The translations under genes and the position numbers were made by a program. Shown one piece after another: positions 27,741 through 37,200 of a DNA stretch of 64,000 bases. Source of the stretch: Methylobacterium sp. 10 (GTDB lineage Bacteria; Pseudomonadota; Alphaproteobacteria; Rhizobiales; Beijerinckiaceae). The stretch covers positions 3,962,035-4,026,034 of the forward strand of contig NZ_KI912577.1 in assembly GCF_000519085.1 (NCBI RefSeq), given 5' to 3'. Position 1 is the first letter of the stretch; each line of letters opens with the position of its first letter. A model generated the notes under the pieces. The model did no database searches, was not told the origin of the DNA, and worked only from the letters and a program-made list of their open reading frames with translations.

Positions 27741-27785
27741 GTCTCGACTTTCCAAGGAGGAGTCGGGTGACGAACCCACCCAGTT

Positions 27786-27896
27786 CCTCATCCTGAGGTG
27801 CTGCGAAGCAGCCTCGAAGGAGGGCCCCACAACCCACTGCGCGAATGGGAAGCCTCATTTGAGGTTTCCGCTGCGCTCCCGCACATCAGGATGAGG
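27786..27896. repeat. Second copy of the CCTCATCCTGAGG inverted-repeat element
   Basis: CCTCATCCTGAGGTG at 27786-27800 faces CACATCAGGATGAGG at 27882-27896, which has one mismatch to the reverse complement. The interior shares the GCCTCGAAGGAGG-type segment with the copy at 2643-2755. It sits between sufD and sufS, within an operon that is otherwise tightly packed, so it will be transcribed as a hairpin in the suf mRNA. Confidence 0.75.
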
Positions 27897-27958
27897 TCGC
27901 GGGGTGGGGCGGGCATTCGGGTATCGGCCTGGTTTTCGAGGCCGATACCCCCGTTCTT

Positions 27959-29281
27959 TTATCCCCGCGCCTTAAGCCATGCCTCGATCGTGCCGATCAG
28001 CGCCTCGCGTGCGCCCTCATGGCTCACCGACTCGATGGCGGCACCCAGGAAGGCCTGGACCAGCAGACTCTCGGCTTCCGGCTTCGGCAGGCCGCGCTGC
28101 ATCAGGTAGAACAGCAGATCGTCGTCCAGCGCGCCGCAGGTAGCGCCGTGGCCGCAGGCCACGTCGTCGGCGAAGATCTCGAGCTCCGGCTTGTTCATCA
28201 TCTGCCCCTCGTCGGAGAGGATGAGACAGGCCGACATCATCTTGCCGTCGGTCTGCTGGGCCGCCTGCTGGACGATGATCTTGCCCTGGAACACGCCGGT
28301 GGCCTGTCCGTCGACCACGGTCTTGAACAGCTCGCGGCTCACACCGCCCGTGCCGGCATGGTCGGCCAGGAACGTCGTGTCGGCGAGCTGCTTGCCGTTG
28401 AGCATCGCGGCACCGTTGACGATGGCGTTGCCGTCGGCGCCAGCGAAATTCAGGTAGACCTGATGGCGCGAGAGGACGCCGCCGACGACCACGTTGACGG
28501 TCTCCACTGCGGATTTGGCGCCGAGCTTGACCGACAGCGTCGACAGCGCCACGGCCTCGCGCCCTTCGGCGTTCAGGCGCGCATGGCGGAAGGTGGCGTC
28601 GTCGCCTACCACCACGTCCACCGCGTCGTTGGGCTGGTAGGCGATGCCGTCCGGCCCCTCGTGGCTTTCCAGCACGAACGCTTCCGCACCCTCCCCCAGC
28701 GTGACCAGCACGCGGGTGGCCGTGGAATAAGCCTCCGTGCCGGTGCCGACGAAGCGCAGGTGAAGCGGCGTCTCGACCTTGGCGCCGGCCCCTACCGCGA
28801 TCAAGGCGCCATCGGCCAGGAACGCGGTGTTGAGCTGGTAGATCGCGTTCTCGGAGGCCTGACGCACGGGCGTCAACTGATCGAGGAGCACGTTGCCCTC
28901 GGCGAGTGCCTGGGTCAGCGGAGTCACGGTGATGCCGGCCGGGATGCGGCCGAGGTCGGATTCCTCGGCGATGAAGTGGCCGTTGACGAAAGTCAGGCGC
29001 ACGGCCTCGATCCCGGCAAAGCCCTTGGCCTCGGCGGATGCCGCCTTCGCAGTCTCGGCCGAGGGCATCTCTGCCGGATTGGCGGCGTCGCGAAACGCCG
29101 AGCGCAGGTCGGTGTATTTGAACGCCTCGACGCGGCGGGTCGGTAGACCAACCGCCTCGAAATAGCGGAACGCCTCCTCGCGGGCGATCGATACGCCCGT
29201 GGGGTACTTCATCTTCGTGGCTTCGAAGAGCTTCGACAGGCCGGACTCGGCTGCCGTGCGCAAGGGGGTGATGTCGGCCAT
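27959..29281 (-). CDS. sufD: Fe-S cluster assembly protein SufD
   Basis: The 440-residue protein is the SufD subunit of the SufBC2D scaffold. The N-terminus is MADITPLRTAAESGLSKLFE, RRVEAFKYTDLRSAF follows near residue 50, and the conserved C-terminal core CGHGATCGALDDDLLFYLMQ starts near residue 385. SufD partners SufB and SufC in ATP-driven cluster assembly and in iron acquisition. It begins one base after the sufC stop, which indicates tight coupling. A 218-base gap with a repeat separates it from sufS. Confidence 0.95.
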   Translation of the reverse strand: MADITPLRTAAESGLSKLFEATKMKYPTGVSIAREEAFRYFEAVGLPTRRVEAFKYTDLRSAFRDAANPAEMPSAETAKAASAEAKGFAGIEAVRLTFVNGHFIAEESDLGRIPAGITVTPLTQALAEGNVLLDQLTPVRQASENAIYQLNTAFLADGALIAVGAGAKVETPLHLRFVGTGTEAYSTATRVLVTLGEGAEAFVLESHEGPDGIAYQPNDAVDVVVGDDATFRHARLNAEGREAVALSTLSVKLGAKSAVETVNVVVGGVLSRHQVYLNFAGADGNAIVNGAAMLNGKQLADTTFLADHAGTGGVSRELFKTVVDGQATGVFQGKIIVQQAAQQTDGKMMSACLILSDEGQMMNKPELEIFADDVACGHGATCGALDDDLLFYLMQRGLPKPEAESLLVQAFLGAAIESVSHEGAREALIGTIEAWLKARG

Positions 29282-29282
29282 A

Positions 29283-30035
29283 TCAAGCGGCCTCGTTCGT
29301 GCGGTACTCGGCGTAGCCCGACGCTTCGAGGGCTTTGGCGAGGTCCTTGTCGCCCGACTTCACGATGCGCCCCTGCGACATCACGTGGACCACGTCCGGC
29401 ACGATGTAGTCGAGCAGGCGCTGGTAGTGGGTGATGACGAGGAACGAGCGGCCCTGCGCGCGAAGTGCGTTCACGCCCCCTGAGACGATGCGGAGGGCAT
29501 CGATGTCGAGGCCGGAATCGGTCTCATCAAGGACGCAGAATTTCGGCTCCAGCAGCGCCATCTGGAGGATCTCCATGCGCTTCTTCTCGCCGCCGGAGAA
29601 CCCGACGTTGAGGGCGCGCTTGAGCATCTCCTTATTGATCTCGAGCTTCTCGGCCGCGCCGTTCACCTTGCGGATGAAGTCGGGGGTGGAGAGCTCGCCC
29701 TCGCCGCGTGCCCGGCGCTGGGCGTTCAGCGTCGCCTTGAGGAAGGTCATGGTGCCGACGCCCGGGATCTCGAGCGGATACTGGAAGGCGAGGAACACGC
29801 CCGAGGCGGCGCGCTCGTCCGGCGACATTTCGAGGATGTTCACGCCGTCCAGCAAAATCTCGCCGTCGGTGACCTCGTAATCCTCCTTGCCGGCGATGAC
29901 GTAGGACAGGGTCGACTTGCCAGAGCCGTTCGGGCCCATGATGGCGGCGACTTCGCCGTCGTTCACCGTGAGGTTGAGGCCGTTGAGGATCTGCTTGTCC
30001 TCGATGGCGACGGTGAGGTTCTTGATTTCGATCAT
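29283..30035 (-). CDS. sufC: Fe-S cluster assembly ATPase SufC
   Basis: The 250-residue ABC-type ATPase of the Suf scaffold shows Walker A MGPNGSGKST near residue 35. The signature region is FSGGEKKRMEILQMALLEPK near residue 148, with Walker B VLDETDSGLDIDAL following, and the His switch lies in FLVITHYQRLL. It binds SufB and SufD and drives conformational change for cluster assembly. A repeat-rich 193-base gap lies upstream, between it and sufB. Confidence 0.96.
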   Translation of the reverse strand: MIEIKNLTVAIEDKQILNGLNLTVNDGEVAAIMGPNGSGKSTLSYVIAGKEDYEVTDGEILLDGVNILEMSPDERAASGVFLAFQYPLEIPGVGTMTFLKATLNAQRRARGEGELSTPDFIRKVNGAAEKLEINKEMLKRALNVGFSGGEKKRMEILQMALLEPKFCVLDETDSGLDIDALRIVSGGVNALRAQGRSFLVITHYQRLLDYIVPDVVHVMSQGRIVKSGDKDLAKALEASGYAEYRTNEAA

Positions 30036-30065
30036 TGCAGTGTCGTCCGATCTAGAATTTGAAAC

Positions 30066-30200
30066 GCGGAGCGACCCTCCCCCCTTCGCGGGGGAGGGTG
30101 CCTGCGGAGCAGGCGGGAGAGGGGAGCGACCTCGCCGAATAGCGCGCTCCCCTCCACCAACCCGCTTTGCGGGCCCCCTCCTCCCGGAGGGGGGAGAAGG
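30066..30200. repeat. GC-rich palindromic repeats between sufB and sufC
   Basis: The sufB-sufC gap contains several nested inverted repeats: CCCTCCCCCCTTCGCGGGGGAGGG near 30069 (given here as arms CCCTCCCCCC and GGGGGAGGG), GCCTGCGGAGCAGGC near 30100, and CCCGCTTTGCGGG near 30163. They belong to the same loose family as the element at 168-443. They will fold strongly in the suf transcript and could stabilise or attenuate it. Confidence 0.65.
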
Positions 30201-30228
30201 GGTGCGCGCTCGATGTGGTTTAAGGCGC

Positions 30229-31698
<1,470 letters not shown>

Positions 31699-31773
31699 TG
31701 CACGTCTCCTGACCTACACCGGCGTCAAGGGCCGGGGGTTTTCGCGAGAGGATGGCTTGGGATGGGCGGCGCG

Positions 31774-32934
31774 TCAGGCCGCCTGCCCTCGCCGTTGATA
31801 TAGGGTCTCCACAAGCCGTTCGAAGGCCGTGAGGAAGCTTGAGCCGTCACTTTCCGTGCTGTTCCAGCCGAAACTGACGCGGAGCGCCCCCGCGGCCAGC
31901 GCGGGGCTCACGCCCATCGCAGCCAGAACGGTCGAGCGGGCGACCTTGCCCGACGAGCAGGCCGAACCGGACGAGATCGCGATGCCGGCGAGATCCAGCG
32001 CCATGAGCGCCGTCGCCGCATCGAGGCCGGGGACGGACAAGCACAGGGTGTTGGGAAGGCGCGGCGCGCCGCTCCCGAAGATGACGGCATCCGGGGCAAT
32101 CCGAAGCAGGGCGGCTTCCACGGAATCCCGAAGGCCGGCATCGATCCCCGAGAGACCTGCCCGGGCGATCCGCGCCGCCTCCCCCAGCCCGGCGAGGCCG
32201 GGCAGGTTCTCCGTGCCGCAGCGCTGCCGCGACTCCTGGCCGCCACCACGTAAGAAAGCCTGATCGAGGGTGACGCCTTCGGCCAGGACGATGGCACCCG
32301 TGCCCTTCGGAGCGGCGAACTTGTGCCCGGACAGGGTCAAGGCATCGAGGCCGAGGCCCGCGACATCCAGGGGCACCTTGCCCACCGCCTGCACCGCGTC
32401 GCTATGGACGAGGGCGTGGCCATGCGCCTTGGCCAAGGCGACGATCTCGGTGAGGGGCTGGATCACACCGGTTTCGTTGTTGGCTGCATGGATGGAGACC
32501 AGCACGGCCTCGGCGCGCGCTTGCTCCAAACTCCGCTTCAGAGCGGAGAGGTCGATCAGCCCTGACGGCAGCACCGGCACGATCTCCGCCGATCCCGGCG
32601 CAAAGCGGTGCCCCGCTGCGACGCAGGCATGCTCCGTGGCGCTCATCAGGAGACGCGTGGGTGTAGGACTGCCGACACGCGTCAATGCTCCCGACAGGAC
32701 CGCATTGGCCGCCTCGGTGCCGCCGCTGGTGAAGACGACGCGGCCACGGCCGGCGCCGACCAGGGCGGCGACATGCTCGCGTGCCGCTTCCAGCGCGGCC
32801 TTGGCCGCACGGCCCTCGCGATGGATCGACGAGGGGTTGCCCGGCATTTCCAGCGCCCGCGCGACCGCCACCGCCACCTCCGGACGAACCGGTGATGTCG
32901 CGTTGTGGTCGATATAGGTGCGTGAAACACTCAT
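31774..32934 (-). CDS. Cysteine desulfurase (NifS/IscS-like), first gene of the suf operon
   Basis: The 386-residue class V aminotransferase-fold enzyme starts SVSRTYIDHNATSPVRPEV, the typical NifS/IscS opening. The PLP lysine is in TLSGHKFAAPKGTGAIVLAE near residue 200, and the catalytic Cys is in the SSGSACSSGKVARS loop near residue 325. It heads the suf operon directly downstream of the Irr-like boxes, giving the operon two cysteine desulfurases of different subgroups. It may supply sulfur to SufBCD or to tRNA thiolation; sequence alone does not decide. Confidence 0.92.
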   Translation of the reverse strand: MSVSRTYIDHNATSPVRPEVAVAVARALEMPGNPSSIHREGRAAKAALEAAREHVAALVGAGRGRVVFTSGGTEAANAVLSGALTRVGSPTPTRLLMSATEHACVAAGHRFAPGSAEIVPVLPSGLIDLSALKRSLEQARAEAVLVSIHAANNETGVIQPLTEIVALAKAHGHALVHSDAVQAVGKVPLDVAGLGLDALTLSGHKFAAPKGTGAIVLAEGVTLDQAFLRGGGQESRQRCGTENLPGLAGLGEAARIARAGLSGIDAGLRDSVEAALLRIAPDAVIFGSGAPRLPNTLCLSVPGLDAATALMALDLAGIAISSGSACSSGKVARSTVLAAMGVSPALAAGALRVSFGWNSTESDGSSFLTAFERLVETLYQRRGQAA

Positions 32935-33070
32935 GCGTTGGTCAAGGTCCGAACCGACATTTCCTTGCTTTTGCCCCCCGTCATCATGCTAAGGCGCCGG
33001 AACGACACGTCTTCGCCAAGCGCCGAGCTTCGGGAGGCGACCGATCCGAGCTCTCTCGAAACGATCTAGT

Positions 33071-33103
33071 TTAGAATGATTCTAATAACCTAGAATTATT
33101 CTA
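33071..33103. promoter_or_regulatory. Tandem Irr-type iron-control boxes upstream of the suf operon
   Basis: TTAGAATGATTCTAA at 33071-33085 is a perfect palindrome around a three-base centre. TAGAATTATTCTA at 33091-33103 is a second, with centres 19 bases apart, close to two helical turns. Both fit the iron-control element bound by Irr in Hyphomicrobiales (TTAGAA, three bases, TTCTAA). They lie 136 bases before the desulfurase start on one side and 97 bases before the hydrolase start on the other. Confidence 0.82.
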
Positions 33104-33200
33104 AGAGCGTTTTTAAGAGTGCGGCGCAGCGAGTCAAGGCACGTTGGCCGACAAGGATGGGTTGCCCTCGCACTGCGGCGCCAGGAGTTTTGGAAAGACC

Positions 33201-33857
33201 ATGCCCGAAGTCATCTTCACCGGACCCGCCGGCCGTCTCGAGGGGCGCTACCAGGCGCCCAAGAAGAAGGGCGCGCCGATCGCGATCGTGCTGCATCCGC
33301 ACCCCCAGTTCGGGGGCACGATGAACAATCAGATCGTGTACAATCTTTTCTACACCTTCGCCAATCGCGGCTTTGCAGCGCTCCGCTTCAATTTCCGCGG
33401 CGTCGGCCGCAGCCAGGGCAATTTCGACCATGGCACCGGCGAATTGTCCGATGCGGCCTCGGCCCTCGATTGGGTGCAGTCGGTCAACCCCGAAGCGCGG
33501 GCCTGCTGGATCGCCGGAGTCTCGTTCGGCTCCTGGATCGGCATGCAGCTGCTGATGCGCCGCCCCGAGATCGAGGGCTTCATCTCCATCGCGGCCATGG
33601 CCAACCGCTACGATTTCACCTTCCTCGCCCCCTGCCCCTCCTCCGGCCTGTTCGTGCATGGCTCCGAGGACCGGGTGGCCCCGGCCCGCGAGGTGATGCC
33701 GGTCATCGAGAAGGTGAAGGTGCAGAAGGGCGTCATCATCGAGCATCAGGTGGTCGAAGGCGCCAACCACTTCTTCGACGGCAAGGTCGACGAACTGACC
33801 CAGACGGTCGACACCTATCTCGACAAGCGGCTCGGCCCGAAGGATCAGGTGGGCTGA
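33201..33857 (+). CDS. Alpha/beta hydrolase
   Basis: The 218-residue protein is a small serine-hydrolase-fold enzyme. The oxyanion region is seen as VLHPHPQFGGTMNNQIV near residue 33. The nucleophile elbow GVSFGSW places Ser near residue 110, an Asp is available in VHGSEDRVAP near 156, and a His is available in VVEGANHFFDGKV near 190. The family includes dienelactone hydrolase-like and CocE/NonD-like esterases; the substrate is unknown. The ATG at 33201 gives MPEVIFTGPAGRLEGRYQAP, which is the conserved start. An in-frame upstream extension is not conserved-looking. It is divergent from the suf operon. Confidence 0.85.
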   Translation: MPEVIFTGPAGRLEGRYQAPKKKGAPIAIVLHPHPQFGGTMNNQIVYNLFYTFANRGFAALRFNFRGVGRSQGNFDHGTGELSDAASALDWVQSVNPEARACWIAGVSFGSWIGMQLLMRRPEIEGFISIAAMANRYDFTFLAPCPSSGLFVHGSEDRVAPAREVMPVIEKVKVQKGVIIEHQVVEGANHFFDGKVDELTQTVDTYLDKRLGPKDQVG

Positions 33858-33893
33858 TCGCGTTGCTACTTTAAGTTGCGCAAAAGGTGAATA

Positions 33894-33919
33894 CTTCCTC
33901 AAAGTGCAACATGAGGAAG
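33894..33919 (+). promoter_or_regulatory. Hairpin that covers the ribosome-binding site of the DUF3606 gene
   Basis: CTTCCTCA at 33894-33901 pairs perfectly with TGAGGAAG at 33912-33919 across a ten-base loop. The second arm contains the GAGGAAG Shine-Dalgarno for the ATG at 33924. Folded, the messenger would hide its ribosome-binding site. Confidence 0.6.
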
Positions 33920-33923
33920 CGCC

Positions 33924-34108
33924 ATGAACGATGACCTTGAACGCCGTGGTCCCGAGGATCCGAGCAAGATCAGCCTGACCGAGGCTTGGGAAGTCCGCTA
34001 CTGACGAAGCGGTTTGACGTCACGGAAGCCCAACTCCGTGATTGTGTCCGTCAGGTCGGAAATGGAACCGCCAAGGTCGCGCAGTGCCTCGGAAAGAAAT
34101 GGCCTTGA
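33924..34108 (+). pseudogene. DUF3606-family small protein gene, frameshifted
   Basis: The first frame reads MNDDLERRGPEDPSKISLTE, then AWEVRY, and stops at a TGA at 34002-34004. Continuing from 34004 in the next frame gives TKRFDVTEAQLRDCVRQVGN and on to CLGKKWP before the TGA at 34106-34108. DUF3606 proteins read through this point as RYW followed by [T/S]KxF, so one G appears to be missing from the conserved Trp codon. Restored, the product would be about 62 residues. The cause could be a real mutation or a sequencing error. Confidence 0.78.
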
Positions 34109-34146
34109 CGAGGCATAGCGAAGTGGAACCGGCCATCGGCTAGGTT

Positions 34147-34187
34147 GACGAGCGGCGGCGCTCCCCACGGGAGCGCCGCCGCTCGTC
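34147..34187. terminator. Strong bidirectional hairpin between convergent genes
   Basis: GACGAGCGGCGGCGCTCC at 34147-34164 pairs perfectly with its reverse complement at 34170-34187 across a five-base loop. It sits between the DUF3606 gene and the 3' end of the NRPS-like gene. There is no long T-run, so termination may be inefficient or may depend on the stem alone. Confidence 0.7.
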
Positions 34188-34203
34188 TGTCAGTTCCCGG
34201 CTT

Positions 34204-37200
34204 TCACGCCTTTGCGTGAATCACCGGCACCGCTGGCGCCCCCTCCCATTCCGAATGGCTCGGGATCGACTCGCCCTTCATCACGATGGTGAGCGGGCGA
34301 AGCCGCGCATAGTCGCCGACCTTGGTGTCGTAGAGGACCGTCGAGAAAGCCCCCACCGACACGCCCTCGCCCACCACCACGCGGCCGACCTTCATGATCC
34401 GGTCCTCGTAGAGATGGGTCTGGAGCGCCGAGGTCCGGTTGATCACCGAATAGTCGCCGATGGTGACGCAATCGAACTCGGTGATGTCTGTGGTGAGCAT
34501 GCAGACGCCCTTGCCGACCTTGACCCCGAGGAGGCGCAGCATCCAGGGCAGGAACGGGGTGCCGACGAGGTGTTCGAGGAGAACCTTGCCGGCCAAGCCC
34601 CAGTACAGCACGGCCACAGCTTCCGTGCGCATGGCCCACCACGACCACATCGGCCGCATGCCGGGCTGGTAGACCCCCATCAGCAGCCATTTCACCCCGA
34701 TCACGGTGAAGGACTGGATGAAAGCGATGGCGACGCTGACGACGACGAAGCTGACGGCGAGGCCGGTCCAGTCCTGCGCCAGGATGGCGGGGTAGAAATA
34801 GAAGTCGATGGCCGAGATCGCCAGCGTGATGAACAGCATCGGCGAGAACGAGGTCGAGAACGCCTCGAAGATGCCGCGCCGGAGCTTGGGCCCCATGCCC
34901 GGCTCGTAGGTCTGCGCGTTGGACCCGAGATCGACCTTCTGGCGCGAGGGCAGCTTGATCGGCGGCGAGCCGAACCAGGTGTCGCCCGGCGCCATCATGT
35001 CGTTGGCGGGCGGCTTCGACTTGATGCCCACCAGCATGTCGTCGGGGATCACGGCGCCCGGCGGCACCACGGCGTCGTTGCCGACGAAGACGCGGGCGCC
35101 GGTGCTGACGGGATGCATGTGCATCCAGCCCCGACGGATCTCCTCCTCGCCGAACACGACCTCGTCGGCGATGAAGTTGCGCGCGCCCACATCCGCCAGA
35201 TCGTAGCGCCCGGCGAGGTTGGTGGAGATCTCCGCCCCCTGCCCCATCCGCGCGCCCATCATCCGGTACCAGGCCCGCATATAGACCGTGGCGAACAGCG
35301 AGGAGAGCGTCTCCAGGGTCACTTCGGCGGCCAGCGCCACCGCCCATTTGCGGAGGTAGAAGCCGCTATGGATCGAGTAGGTGCCCGACGAGACCCGCGG
35401 CAGGACGAGCCAGCGGATGCCCGCGATGAGGAGCACCGTACCCGCGGTCATCAGCATGGCTGTGGGCCAGGTCAGCAGCGGCAGGTACCAGTGGTAATCG
35501 ATGTCGGTGATGTTGCTGAGGGAATCGCTGAGCTGGTCGAAGATGTAGAAGGCTGGGAAGATCGGCAGCAGGCCGACGGCGGGGATCGCCGCGAGCAGGA
35601 AAGCGTAGACGGCGAGGAACCCGGCGCGCCGGCGGGGCGAGGCCTGGGCGGCCTTGGGGAGGTCGGCGGGGTCGGCCGTGCCGACCTTGCGTCCAGGCGA
35701 GCCGTCCCATTGCTCTGCACGTCCAACCACGGTGCCGGTGGGGATGGTGGTGAGGTCGGCGATCTCGGCGAAATCGCCGATCGTGGTCTCGGGGCCGATG
35801 ACGCAGGAGGTGCCGATGGCGACATCCGCGCCGATGTTGACGGGTCCGATGACGAGTTCGTTGCCCACCACCTCGGCATTGGCGATGACGAGGCGGCCGC
35901 CGAGCGAAGCCCCCGCCCCGACGCTGAGGAGGTCGGGCGCCCCGACCTCGATGTCCGAGATGAGCGCGTCCTCGCCGATCTTCGCGCCCAGCAGGCGCAG
36001 GTAGATGGCGATGGCCGGCGAGCCCTGGAGCCACTTGACGTGGACCAGTGGGGTCAGCCGCTGCGTCAGCCACCAGCGGTAGTAGTACACGCCCCAGAGC
36101 GGGTAGCGGCCGGGCCGGGTGCGCCCGAGGATCAGCCACTTGGCGGCGACCGCGATGGAGGCGGTGACGGCGTTGATGCCGATATAGACGAGGAGCAGCA
36201 CCGCCATCTCGCCGAAGAACCCGAGCGAGCCGCCGGTGAGCAGCAGGTAGGTGACGAAGATACCGAGCCATTGCGAAGTGGCCAGCGCGATCACGAAGGG
36301 CAGGGCCGCCGCCTGGGCCGCGCCGCACAGGATCCGGCGCAGGAGCGGCGGGGCCGCGAATCCGAGGTCTCGCACCGCCATCTGCGTGCCGACGCCGCCG
36401 GTGCGCTCGATCAGCGCCTCCGACATGGCCCGGAGGGTGCGCCTCGTATAGACGTCCTGCAGGGTGATGGCGGCCAGAGCCGGGGCTTCGCGCACCGCGC
36501 CGACGAAGCGGGCGGCGAGCAGCGAGTGCCCGCCGAGATCGGTGAAGAAGTCGGCCTCGAACGGAATCGGCTGGTTGCCGAACACCTGCTTGGCCGCGGC
36601 CAGCATCGCCGCCTCGGTCTCGTTGTCGGGCAATTCCTGCTCGCCCGACAGGTCGGCGACCGTGAGGGTCGCGATGCGCAGGGCCTTGCGGTCGACCTTG
36701 CCGGAGGTGAGGCGGGGCAGCACCTCTACCACCTCGAAATGGCCCGGTACCATGTAGGGCGGCATCTGTTCGGCGAGGGTGTGGCGGAGCGCTGCCTTGT
36801 CGAATTCCATTCCCCGCTCCGGGATCAGGAAGGCGACGAGCCGGTCGACGCCGTCGTCCTGGCGCAGGACCACCGCCGCCTGGTTGATCCCGGCCTGCGC
36901 CTGGATGCGGGATTCGATCTCGCCGAGTTCCACCCGGAATCCGCGGATCTTGACCTGATCGTCGATGCGGCCGTGGAAGACGATCCGCCCCTGCGCATCG
37001 AGGGAGACCGCGTCGCCCGAGCGGTAGAGCACGGGGTCTGTGCCGTCGGAGGCGAACGGGTTGGTGACGAATTTCTCCGCGCTCAGCTCCGGACGCTGGA
37101 GGTAGCCCTTGGCGACGCCCGGGCCGCCGATGAGGAGTTCCCCCTGCTGGCCGGGTCCGAGCAGCTCCAGGCTCTCGCTGGCGACGTAGACGGAATAGTT

